Positions 38,201 to 44,761 of a stretch of 64,000 nucleotides of DNA are shown here, piece after piece (within the stretch, counting starts at the first letter, position 1; each line of letters begins with the position of its first letter). A model generated the notes under the pieces. That model saw only the letters and a list, made by a program, of their open reading frames with translations. It was not told the origin of the DNA and made no database searches. The position numbers and the translations under genes were made by a program. Origin of the DNA: Saprospiraceae bacterium (GTDB taxonomy: Bacteria; Bacteroidota; Bacteroidia; Chitinophagales; Saprospiraceae); the NCBI GenBank assembly GCA_027488935.1, contig JAIYAP010000002.1, forward strand, positions 1-64,000, read 5' to 3'.

Positions 38201-38669
38201 AGAAAAACAAGTCAGGCTCTCCGTCTGTGGTATTATTGACAATACTATTACTCAATAATTCTGAAATTGGTAAATTAGGCGCTACATTAAGATTTTGACC
38301 AGTATAATAAAAGCCCGCGTCAAACTCATCAGGCATACCCAAAACCGTGCGGGCCACCATTCCACCTGCCTTAAGCGCCCAGCCTGTCCCTACCCAAGTA
38401 GGAGTTTCTGCAACTTTACAACCAGAAGCATGGTAATCAAGGCTTATGGGTAATGATAATGGACCTTGCGTTAAATTATATATTGGCACACTAATCTGTG
38501 GTATGCCTGAGGATAAATCGACTGGTGCATCCGTATATTTCCCTAAGGCTGAAGCATTTGGCGATGGCATTACAACATCTCCAAATAAGTTGTTAACTGG
38601 TTGGGAATTTGCCTTGATGCACCAAAAAGAGAAGAAAAAAAATGAAAGTTGAAAGATAATTCTAGCCAT
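32229..38669 (-). CDS. RHS repeat polymorphic toxin with PD-(D/E)XK-like C-terminal tip
   Basis: This 2146-residue protein has a Sec signal peptide (ARIIFQLSFFFFSFWCIKANSQ) and an N-terminal domain typical of Bacteroidota RHS proteins (GDVVMPSPNASALGKYTDAP). Many YD-type repeats follow. The RHS core (about residues 1780-1910) contains DHLGNTRLSF, YYPFGLSM, YDYDQRWYDPSICKWQGIDP and NYALNNPFRNSDPDG. After the core a variable tip of about 220 residues ends in RIDFLDIKKGIIYELKP, with D2094, E2105 and K2107 fitting a PD-(D/E)XK nuclease, followed by GQKQLQMYMQEL. The toxin is thus probably a DNase or RNase. I use the ATG at 38669 because it gives a clean signal peptide. Confidence 0.9.
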   Translation of the reverse strand: MARIIFQLSFFFFSFWCIKANSQPVNNLFGDVVMPSPNASALGKYTDAPVDLSSGIPQISVPIYNLTQGPLSLPISLDYHASGCKVAETPTWVGTGWALKAGGMVARTVLGMPDEFDAGFYYTGQNLNVAPNLPISELLSNSIVNNTTDGEPDLFFFSFPGYSGYFYIDYLHQPTLIPHQDLVIKFNGNNTLGSSPQTDRFQNFTVITPDGNNYIFGSVPGISENGFESIENTNFGTSKYRSGWYLMRIETSDGLHKIDFSYEEEKFTYVSQGVSGKDFVDFTANVCCLPEQPQAYQLDYFINLTSKRLKWIQTTQEKISFEATTDREDTGVPLGSTIKAKRLDRIKIETFVSPIWCKRFDLDFDYFKVSPTSSNFWEKHLRLLSIQEITCDGLSSKPKELFQYEGDFLPSTLSRAYDHWGYYNAAGAGVPPTTLDPDGSGPIPPVTFGSGSRESNETEMKKGILKKVIYPTGGAVSYTYEANDYKLCTIGAPVSLFSFTAPSCHAFDVTSNTISFNSNSLSSLTYKITHTPPSTCGSGVQLNYNYTLQIWNQSNNTLINTYQFNSATNVVLQGDLLTLFPQIQANNIYYFKILTASSEQTFTIYQPCTDIKVGGLRVKEVRINDGINSQNDIVKSYSYKGSDGFSSGSLYKIPVYGIILNGLIDLLGQDCYNTSFSVIVFMRKWTSIPFLPISSFSGRHITYSKVKESSGNNGYIEYEYISTEVTPQPNTSFPSIPETIALNLGKQTKNTVVTANGLTLGVNNTTFNATYLQGNDYFLRVSPVTFSYTCGGVFDTQTKYANALFSNYTGYSLLTQKESILDGVSTITTYTYNNDPINFQLAPESEQMTNSDGLISKVEYKYNYTLNDALTRQFLINRNIISQPWGVRKWVSNILVDGSDNEYAFYNLTTGAYQTSSTGGFARLYKQYRYETTWDANGVIIGPNTILKATINSYDSKGFPTSYQAANWLPITYEWNTVGTLKKKTYKDFVWEYTYHPGTQFLSYVKNIDGQETWYDYDEFWRLKKISSRPTTIGNKSSANVYSEFNYQYININNLKNYTKTKITYTPIAGSNIISQESFEYLDGLGRHLQTVGKQQSPNQKDVVTEATEYDPNGRISKVYIPYEVTTGTTGAFTAIPNGTFFSKNIYEPSPLNRLSLVTPPDWYPTQVLYGANAVNEVLVPGTSTYFTPNSLFKTTTILPDPTCSKTGFPNGNRKISFKDKKGRVVLERETNASGTLVADTYTKYDNKDREILVIPPGASAADADLVFKYTYDGEDKTLTKKVPDLGLMTFKYNDRDQLVFEQDGNLAQTSNWQCSRYDDYGRLLKSGLFTGTIPNPIPLSLDPTDNYIENTYDGTLPIQKGKLIKNRTRVFDAGNTWLESNYSFDNYGRVNLISGNNYLLPNDFNAESTTFSYDFADNILQDIKTSKKNTTTSYLITQNHLFDHWGRNTINKHKVGSGPEHILNQLNYSFKDELIERNIGKAPAFTEYLQSVDYSYNPQSWLQSINSSSLGGTNTNITTCPTPSNIPNPGAASTSPDLNDLFYLDLKYDQLQTGITGTVQKSGNISQVIWRVRGRERQSYSSNYDFLDRISTSTYQDINDLGTATSNSSAWNESLTYDLRSNILSVNRTGKYKVTPGASCWTDGVIDNLTFTLNPGSNRTQKVADAAPTASKSFGWNNAANAPSTAQYSYDANGNLVADPYKGINSITYNYLNSPKRVTFAGKKVIDFIYDASGRKIRKVVTDNGILVKQQDYWDGMEYQSTSTNSLSLESIYHQEGRVFNTNVGTSNSDALRYEYWISDHLGNTRLSFTDKNNDGKIDVNNLSSNEVLQESNYYPFGLSMDGPWINDAALDNKYLYTCKEFNDDFGLNWYDYDQRWYDPSICKWQGIDPMAENYKFATPYNYALNNPFRNSDPDGSMVLTDIYLNTNNEVIKTIYDGDSRNHYFRGEYDGDKLNVYDDLGFDYGEKMHALDGVTNWLQRATIATQNNPSSHDVSGLYAFADQAPNYLTGTVNALFLGESLIGASASLWRFGMRKLAERGSQVAAKGVTPFTTQFTKSSLQLGQQMHKMYKAGLADKVNTFKEFVLPSGKRIDFLDIKKGIIYELKPNNPRAILQGQKQLQMYMQELQGMPKYQGIQWKTVLDTY

Positions 38670-38701
38670 GTTTCTATGTTTAAAAATTGTAAATTTTAGA
38701 T

Positions 38702-40012
38702 TTAGTGACTGACAATTATTTTCCTGAAAAGAAAACAATCCGTAGACTTTAAAATGATCAAATAAACCCCTTCATTCCAATTTGAGCAGTTTACTTCGCG
38801 AAAAAAATCCTCTTTTGAAACTGGAGAGTTATCATTCCAAATAACTTGGCCTAAGATATCAACAATTTGTAATTTTATTAAATCTTGACTATTAGTTGTA
38901 GAAACCCATAATCCAAACGAACTTGATGTTGGGTTAGGTTTAACTGACAAAGACAACCTATTATCATTTTGGATAATTAAATTTTTAAAATCAGATTTTT
39001 CAGATCTCCCATCAACTAACAGAGTATCATTACAGTGAAAACTATTTTTAACCAATCCATTTCTTGAGCCTCCAGGTGATAAAAACGCCTGCATACGAAG
39101 AATTTGTCCTTTTGTAAACATATACAATAATTCATCATCTGTATTGTCCATAAAGTTCATTGTCATTTCAACTTCGTTTCCAAAGCATGTACTTACATGC
39201 CTGTTTGCTAATTGGATTCCTCTATTCGGTTCATTATGGACTGGCGTATCAAAAACACCATCATCAAAGCAAGGGTAATATTCATTCCATAATTCATTAA
39301 GCCCCAAATAGCTGCCTACTAAGTGTGTAAGTGTTTTCCCTTGATTGTATGTACTATCGTTAGGTGATATTCCTAAAAAGTAGGAATAATCAATAACAAT
39401 CCCATCCGTTTCCAATGGTCCACAGGGCATTTGACTGAAACCACTTATCGAATCGACTAAATCGCATACCCATATATTAAGATATTTTTCTGGATTATAG
39501 GGGTCCGAACCACCATTTTGACTCGATTTCATCTGGTTTCCAACTTGCCATTTATTTTGTTTAGATGAAACATAATTGATTGGAGTAAGCCCTGTTGGAG
39601 CATTCTGTAAACTTGGTAAGCAAAAGCGTTTCAACGGAATACTTGCTCTATCAATAAAGGGCTCAGTATATTCGCTCATTCCATATACTTTTGTATCTAA
39701 ATCATCAAAATCACGATTAATTGCGTCTAATTGTTGACTTATCATATTAATTGTAATGGTTGGCATATCCGAATTACTAATTATATGAAACACCACTGGT
39801 ATAGTTAATTGCGTTGGTGAGCCCACTTTAATAAAATCAGTAATAAATGATTCCTGAATTTGTATACTATCTTTCAGATATAGATTGGATTCAATTAGTT
39901 TTTTTTGATATTCTTGGGTTCCATAGCGACGTATACTAGGTGTTTGGCTATGAAGACCAGAAAAACCAGGTAGGATAAAAATTAGCATTACGTAAAAAAT
40001 TGATGATCTCAC
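38702..40012 (-). CDS. Catalytically degenerate M43 (pappalysin-like) protein with T9SS sorting domain
   Basis: The 436-residue protein has a signal peptide (LIFILPGFSGLHSQ) and an M43-like fold marked by IPVVFHII, INRDFDD, LNIWVCDL and a Met-turn region MNFMDNTDDELLYMFTKGQILRM. The zinc motif HExxHxxGxxH is broken: H230-L231-V-G-S234-Y-L-G237-L-N-E240, so the glutamate and two of three histidines are lost. The last 80 residues form a T9SS type A sorting domain (VKPNPTSSSFGLWV, NEGVYLIILKS). It is probably non-catalytic. The frame begins with GTG; an ATG eight codons in is an alternative start. It ends 32 bp before the RHS gene, likely in one operon. Confidence 0.82.
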   Translation of the reverse strand: MRSSIFYVMLIFILPGFSGLHSQTPSIRRYGTQEYQKKLIESNLYLKDSIQIQESFITDFIKVGSPTQLTIPVVFHIISNSDMPTITINMISQQLDAINRDFDDLDTKVYGMSEYTEPFIDRASIPLKRFCLPSLQNAPTGLTPINYVSSKQNKWQVGNQMKSSQNGGSDPYNPEKYLNIWVCDLVDSISGFSQMPCGPLETDGIVIDYSYFLGISPNDSTYNQGKTLTHLVGSYLGLNELWNEYYPCFDDGVFDTPVHNEPNRGIQLANRHVSTCFGNEVEMTMNFMDNTDDELLYMFTKGQILRMQAFLSPGGSRNGLVKNSFHCNDTLLVDGRSEKSDFKNLIIQNDNRLSLSVKPNPTSSSFGLWVSTTNSQDLIKLQIVDILGQVIWNDNSPVSKEDFFREVNCSNWNEGVYLIILKSTDCFLFRKIIVSH

Positions 40013-40100
40013 GACAATCGAGGTTTAATTAAATTAATAGAAAACAAATAGTCAACTTGATGTTGCAAAGGTAAATAGCAATAAATTTATTACGTCACGC

Positions 40101-40133
40101 CAACTTCTGCCAACTTCTGCCAACTTCTGCCAA
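40101..40133. repeat. 10-bp tandem repeat (CAACTTCTGC x3)
   Basis: Three exact copies of CAACTTCTGC run from 40101 to 40130, followed by CAA. They lie in the 407-bp gap upstream of the M43-like gene, about 90 bp before its start codon, where a phase-variable spacing could influence promoter activity. Confidence 0.85.
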
Positions 40134-40191
40134 AGCGCGCCATTATGATTGTTAATTTAAACGACCTTTACAAATCCTATGCAATATGGAT

Positions 40192-40288
40192 TAGACATAT
40201 TGCAGTGGGAAGTTGAAAACGATGTAAAAAATCCAAGGCCATAAAATGGACTGTTCTTTTCATTACACTTCCCAGCACAATATGTCTA
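40192..40288. repeat. 22-bp inverted repeat, 97 bp overall (possible MITE remnant)
   Basis: TAGACATATTGCAGTGGGAA... at 40192-40213 pairs with ...TTCCCAGCACAATATGTCTA at 40267-40288, with 19 of 22 positions complementary. The 53-bp interior contains no gene. I see no convincing target-site duplication. The remainder of 40013-40419 shows no other feature. Confidence 0.7.
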
Positions 40289-40419
40289 TTAGTAGTTGTA
40301 CAAATTTTCAAGATATTTAGAGGAAAAATGCACTAAATCTATCACCGTATAATACATTACTATTTCGACAATAGGTGTACTTCCATCAGAACGAACATTT
40401 TGGACTAACTCATAGCAGA

Positions 40420-40602
40420 TTAACAACCTAACTGTTCTAAAATTTGTCGTACCTTATTTGGCGTCAATAGTTCAGGCCCTGTAATTATTTTTGCCTTTTT
40501 TAGCTTTCGATATAAAGTTCTCTCACTAATTTTAAGAAACTTGGCAATTTCTTTCTTGGTGCATAGACCCTGAAAGATTGGTTTTGGCTCATTTGTTTGC
40601 AT
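40420..40602 (-). CDS. Small helix-turn-helix protein
   Basis: The 60-residue protein is almost entirely an HTH domain: CTKKEIAKFLKISERTLYRKLKKAKI, followed by a short tail GPELLTPNKVRQILEQLGC. It resembles excisionase or DNA-binding-domain (HTH_17-like) small proteins carried by mobile elements. It lies upstream of the M43-like/RHS unit on the same strand and could regulate it, but that is positional inference. A start at 40602 is supported by the ATG and normal family length. Confidence 0.72.
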   Translation of the reverse strand: MQTNEPKPIFQGLCTKKEIAKFLKISERTLYRKLKKAKIITGPELLTPNKVRQILEQLGC

Positions 40603-41143
40603 GATAATTGTATTTTGTAAATTAAAGGTTTCAAACGATGGAAGTACACAGGAAATTTACTCAAGGAGCGGTACCTTTAGTGAACTTCAATCATAATTAT
40701 TAGTTTTCAATTGGAAAGTCCTAATCCATCTATTAGATAACGAGAGGGACCTAGTGCAGTAAGTGGTCTCAAATGGAATAAAAGCAAGTTTAACAAACCA
40801 TAAAAAAAGAAACTTCCAAAAGAAGTGTTTGGATGTTTTGGATTCACGATCAATCAAACTCTTACAAAAATAAGGGAAGACTCTTAGATATATATAAAAC
40901 AAATGTTAAAATTGCCACTGATGCTCAAACTTAACATATAAAATTTTAATCTATATAAAATATACTTATCAGTTTCTAGTATACAAATCTTAATCTTTTG
41001 CTTGCATAAAAATTCTTTTCCAGAATCGCCAAAACCTTATCTATTTCCTACGGGCAATACCCCCCCCTTGCAAATCCCCCAAATCCCCGCATATTTGTCC
41101 ATTACGGCCGAACGAAACGAACAAACGCCGTTCAAATTTACCT
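40603..41143. other. 541-bp AT-rich gap at the island's right edge
   Basis: No credible gene was found. The longest frame (about 71 codons on the minus strand near 40687-40902) has unlikely composition and no homologous features. The composition changes from AT-rich to the mixed composition of aroE at about 41040. No attachment-site repeat or tRNA end was recognised. Confidence 0.5.
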
Positions 41144-41878
41144 ATGCGACAATTTGCCCTGATCGGCTACCCCTTGGGACATTCTTTTTCGAAGCGCTAT
41201 TTTACCGAAAAATTTGAACGGGAAGGCATTATGGATGCGGCGTATGAACTCATGCCCATGGCCGATTTGCATACTTTTCCCGAAATTTGGCAAAAACACC
41301 CCGATTTGGTGGGCATGAATGTCACTATCCCTTACAAACAAGCGGTAATGCCCCTGCTGGATGCGCTCGACGAAAGCGCGCGGGAGGTGGGGGCAGTCAA
41401 TTGTATCCGCCGCAAAAACGGGGCCTTGGTTGGGTACAACACCGATGCTGCGGGTTTTGCGGCCGGATTAGACGCCGTTCATTGCCCTTTCCCCTTGAAA
41501 AAAGCACTGATTTTGGGGTCTGGCGGGGCGGCTAAAGCAGTTTCGTATGTGTTGCGGCAACGCGGCATTGACTATAAATATGTGTCCACCAGCCAAACCG
41601 GTGCTGAATTTGTGTCATATTCTGAGGCCACCCTACTCCTGGAAACGGTGCAATTGATTGTGCAAACTACGCCCCTGGGAATGGCACCTAAACTGGAAGA
41701 ATATCCGCCCCTTTCGCTGGAAAGCATTGGAAGTCAACATTTTGTATATGACCTTATTTACAATCCATTGGAGACTTTGTTTTTGCAGCATGTGCATAAA
41801 CAGGGCTGCCTTACCCAAAACGGCTTGATCATGTTGCACACACAAGCCGAAAAAGCATGGGAAATCTGGAATACCTGA
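41144..41878 (+). CDS. aroE: Shikimate dehydrogenase
   Basis: The 244-residue protein has the family signatures: substrate-binding GYPLGHSFSK (residues 8-17), NVTIPYK with catalytic K65, YNTDAAGF with D101, the NADP-binding glycine motif LGSGGAAKA, and YNPLETLFLQ with NGLIMLHTQA near the end. It reduces 3-dehydroshikimate to shikimate in aromatic amino acid synthesis. Length is at the short end of normal, as usual in Bacteroidota. No other aro genes are nearby. It is followed after 57 bp by proline dehydrogenase. Confidence 0.95.
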   Translation: MRQFALIGYPLGHSFSKRYFTEKFEREGIMDAAYELMPMADLHTFPEIWQKHPDLVGMNVTIPYKQAVMPLLDALDESAREVGAVNCIRRKNGALVGYNTDAAGFAAGLDAVHCPFPLKKALILGSGGAAKAVSYVLRQRGIDYKYVSTSQTGAEFVSYSEATLLLETVQLIVQTTPLGMAPKLEEYPPLSLESIGSQHFVYDLIYNPLETLFLQHVHKQGCLTQNGLIMLHTQAEKAWEIWNT

Positions 41879-41935
41879 CGTTTCTTTGTGGGGTCAAAAA
41901 ACCAAATTGTGCCGCCTAACCATAATCGAACCGAC

Positions 41936-43105
41936 ATGCAAGTAGATTTTAAGAATACCGAAATCGCCTTTTCCCACTTTAGCAATGCTGAACTGAAACG
42001 CACTGCCTGGCTGTTTAAAATGATGAACAAAGCCTCGCTGGTAAAATATGGCTCTAAATTGGCCTTGTGGGCCGTAGAAAACAAGCTGCCTTTTGCCGAA
42101 ACAGCGGTAAAAAGCACCATTTTCCCGCAATTTGTGGGCGGCACCACCCTGCTCGACAGTCAGCCCAGTATAGAAAGGCTTGCCGAGTTCAATGTGCTGA
42201 CCGTACTGGACTATGGCGCAGAAGCCAAGGAGACCGAAACGGATTTCAATTATACAATGAACGAAAATATCCGGGCGATTGATTTTGCCTCCCGCGCAAA
42301 AACAATCCCGGTGGTGAGTACGAAAATTACGGGTTTGGCGCGTTTTGGCTTGCTCGAACGCATGCAGGGCGCGCAATCGCTCAGCCGCGAAGAACTGGCC
42401 GAATACCGCAATGTACTCAAACGCATCGACGCGATTTGCTACCACGCTGCCAATAAAGGCATTTCGATTTTTATTGATGCCGAGGAAAGTTGGATCCAGG
42501 ACAGCATCGACCATTTGGTATGGCTGATGATGAAGCGCTACAACAAAACCCGGGTGGTGGTGTACAATACGTTTCAAATGTACCGCACCGACCGCCTACA
42601 GTTTTTGATTGAAAGTTTTGACCGGTCCCGCAAGGAAGGTTTTTTACTCGGCGCCAAACTGGTGCGCGGCGCCTACATGGAAAAGGAACGCAACCGGGCA
42701 GCAGCGATGGGTTATGTGAGTCCAATTAATGCCGACAAGTTGGCTACCGACGACCTATATAATACGGCATTGCGTTTTTGCCTGGATAATTACACGCACA
42801 TTGCCTTGTGCAATGCCAGCCACAACGCCGAAAGTGCCATGTTGCAGGTAAATTTGATGCAACAAAAGGGCATTCCAAGTGATCACCCGCATTGTCTGTT
42901 CAGCCAATTGTATGGCATGAGCGACAATATTACCTTCAACCTGGCCAAAGCAGGCTTCCGGGTGGGTAAATATGTGCCGTATGGACAGGTGCAGGACGTG
43001 ATTCCGTACCTTATTCGGCGTGCGCAGGAGAATACCTCTGTAACCGGCGATGCAGGCCGCGAATTTGCTTTGGTGCTGCAGGAGAAACGGAGACGTGGTC
43101 TTTAG
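41936..43105 (+). CDS. Proline dehydrogenase
   Basis: The 389-residue protein contains the FAD-dependent TIM-barrel signatures LVRGAYMEKERNRA, IALCNASHNAESA, FSQLYGMSDNI and YVPYGQVQDVIPYLIRRAQENTSV. It oxidises proline to pyrroline-5-carboxylate. It is a single-domain enzyme, not fused to P5C dehydrogenase as in PutA, and no P5C dehydrogenase gene is in the window. The ATG at 41936 matches the usual N terminus; an upstream frame start at 41888 is less likely. Confidence 0.94.
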   Translation: MQVDFKNTEIAFSHFSNAELKRTAWLFKMMNKASLVKYGSKLALWAVENKLPFAETAVKSTIFPQFVGGTTLLDSQPSIERLAEFNVLTVLDYGAEAKETETDFNYTMNENIRAIDFASRAKTIPVVSTKITGLARFGLLERMQGAQSLSREELAEYRNVLKRIDAICYHAANKGISIFIDAEESWIQDSIDHLVWLMMKRYNKTRVVVYNTFQMYRTDRLQFLIESFDRSRKEGFLLGAKLVRGAYMEKERNRAAAMGYVSPINADKLATDDLYNTALRFCLDNYTHIALCNASHNAESAMLQVNLMQQKGIPSDHPHCLFSQLYGMSDNITFNLAKAGFRVGKYVPYGQVQDVIPYLIRRAQENTSVTGDAGREFALVLQEKRRRGL

Positions 43106-43145
43106 GCTTATTTCAAAAAAAATAAACACATTTTTCACCATTAGC

Positions 43146-43177
43146 TTTGTAATTGGGTAATAATCGTATTACCTTTG
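43146..43177 (+). promoter_or_regulatory. Bacteroidota-type promoter of rplY
   Basis: TTTG at 43146-43149 and TACCTTTG at 43170-43177 are spaced by 20 bp, matching the TTTG / TAnnTTTG consensus. Transcription would begin near 43184, giving a leader of about 35 nt before the start codon at 43219. Confidence 0.6.
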
Positions 43178-43218
43178 CGCTCGCTTTTGAAACAGGTATA
43201 AATTTTAGCGCAAAAACA

Positions 43219-43785
43219 ATGGAAATCATTGCGATTCAGGGACATATTAAAGAGGGTTCCGGTAAAGAAAAAGCACGCAAACTCCGTGATGCGGGTATCA
43301 TCCCAGCGGTAATGTATAAGAGTGGTGGCGGTGAGAGCCATTCATTCGGCATCAATGCTCCAGAAGTACGCACTTTGGTGTTCACTTCTTCTTTCAAAAT
43401 GGTAGAAATCACTTTGGATGGCAAGGTGCACAAGTGCATTTTGAAGGATATTCAGTTCCACCCGGTAAATGATCAGGTGATTCACCTGGATTTCCTGGAA
43501 TTGGTTCCGGGCGTAAAATTCAAGGCTTCTGTGCCTTTGCGTTTTAAAGGTACTGCTCCAGGCGTAAAAAATGGTGGCAAGTTTTTGACCAAAATGCGCA
43601 ATATCAACATTCTTACCACACCAGAACACGTGGTGGATGAAGTGTTTGCGGACATTTCTGACATGGAATTGGGCTCTACCTTGCGTATTCGTGATATCAT
43701 CATTCCAACCGGAGTTGATATTACCAATAGCCCGGCTGTGCCAGTTGCTTCGATCGAAATTCCACGCGCACTCCGCGGAAAATAA
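43219..43785 (+). CDS. rplY: 50S ribosomal protein L25 (Ctc type)
   Basis: The 188-residue protein has the L25 N-terminal domain, which binds 5S rRNA: GSGKEKARKLRDAGIIPAVMYK, followed by VHKCILKDIQFHPVNDQVIHLDFLEL. The C-terminal TL5-type beta domain includes VPLRFKGTAPGVKNGGKF. The long two-domain version is the Ctc type, found in Bacteroidota. The ATG at 43219 matches the family start; an earlier start at 43153 overlaps the promoter. It ends at a strong hairpin terminator. Confidence 0.95.
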   Translation: MEIIAIQGHIKEGSGKEKARKLRDAGIIPAVMYKSGGGESHSFGINAPEVRTLVFTSSFKMVEITLDGKVHKCILKDIQFHPVNDQVIHLDFLELVPGVKFKASVPLRFKGTAPGVKNGGKFLTKMRNINILTTPEHVVDEVFADISDMELGSTLRIRDIIIPTGVDITNSPAVPVASIEIPRALRGK

Positions 43786-43813
43786 GGATTCATTTCCTGT
43801 GTTATATTTTATG

Positions 43814-43845
43814 CCAAAGGCAGGTCGCAACCGACCTGCCTTTGG
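43814..43845 (+). terminator. Hairpin terminator of rplY
   Basis: CCAAAGGCAGGTCG at 43814-43827 pairs exactly with its complement at 43832-43845 over a 4-nt loop. The T run after it is weak, but the 14-bp GC-rich stem is strong. Confidence 0.7.
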
Positions 43846-43929
43846 TGTGTTATATTTATACTAAACTATTGCCAAGTATGTGACACTTGGGTAGTTTTGC
43901 CGTTATAATAGCCAACTTATTCAAAACCT

Positions 43930-44760
43930 ATGTTGAAAAAACTTTTTTTCGTCCTCCCGATCCTGCTGGTGCTGCTTGCTTGCAGCAAAACCGCGTTTAC
44001 GGGCCGCAAACAATTGAACCTCATTCCGACGCAAACCATCAACCAGTTGAGTTTTACGGAGTACAAAACCTTCCTCCAGCAAAACAAAACCTTATCCTCC
44101 GGTAAGGAGGTAGACATGGTGCGCAGAATCGGGAATGACTTACGGGCTGCCGTGGATGTTTACTACAAGGCTAAAAACATGCAAAAGGATCTCAAGGATT
44201 TTGCCTGGGAGTTCAATGTGGTGGATGATGCCAATACCGTAAATGCCTTTTGTATGCCCGGCGGTAAAGTGGTGGTGTACACGGGTATTTTGAAAGTTAC
44301 TCAAAATGAAGATGCGCTTGCCTGTGTGATGGGCCACGAAATTGCGCATGCTTTGGCCAACCACGGCAACGAACGTATGAGCCAGGGCATGGTAGCACAA
44401 TTAGGCCTGAGTTCACTCGATCTTGCTTTGTCACAACAACCGGCGGCTACACGGCAGGTTTTGATGAATGCGGCAGGAGCAGGTGCACAAGTAGGCGTTT
44501 TATTGCCTTTTAGCCGCAAACACGAAACAGAAGCCGACGAGATAGGCCTGTATCTGATGGCCATGGCGGGCTACAACGCCAATGAAGCCGGCCCTTTTTG
44601 GGAACGGATGAATAAACTGGGCGGTAGCCGTCCGGCAGCATTTTTGAGCACCCACCCGGATCCTGCCAAACGCAGCCAAACCTTGAAAAGTTTGATTCCT
44701 AAGGCACAAGCGTATGCGCGCCGCTATCCAGTGACGGCCAGTTCCCGGTACAAAAAGTAA
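43930..44760 (+). CDS. M48 family zinc metallopeptidase, lipoprotein
   Basis: The 276-residue protein has a lipoprotein signal (VLPILLVLLAC, cysteine at 18). The M48 zinc site is H136-E137-I-A-H140, with third ligand E199 in HETEADEIG. NAFCMPGGKVVVYTGIL and THPDPAKRSQTL are the other family marks. It resembles LoiP/BepA-type periplasmic peptidases that handle misfolded outer-membrane proteins. It probably sits in the periplasm anchored to a membrane. Its stop codon lies one base from the convergent xseA stop. Confidence 0.93.
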   Translation: MLKKLFFVLPILLVLLACSKTAFTGRKQLNLIPTQTINQLSFTEYKTFLQQNKTLSSGKEVDMVRRIGNDLRAAVDVYYKAKNMQKDLKDFAWEFNVVDDANTVNAFCMPGGKVVVYTGILKVTQNEDALACVMGHEIAHALANHGNERMSQGMVAQLGLSSLDLALSQQPAATRQVLMNAAGAGAQVGVLLPFSRKHETEADEIGLYLMAMAGYNANEAGPFWERMNKLGGSRPAAFLSTHPDPAKRSQTLKSLIPKAQAYARRYPVTASSRYKK

Positions 44761-44761
44761 A

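Noticed and set aside
32229-38669. T6SS-type RHS with PAAR or VgrG context
   Set aside because: A Sec signal peptide is present and no PAAR, VgrG or Hcp gene is nearby.
38702-40012. Active M43 metallopeptidase
   Set aside because: Three of the four key residues of HExxHxxGxxH are substituted.
40687-40902. 71-residue minus-strand gene
   Set aside because: The composition is unlikely, there is no motif and it lies in AT-rich intergenic DNA.
43814-43845. Attachment site or repeat element
   Set aside because: It is a single perfect hairpin right after rplY, best read as a terminator.
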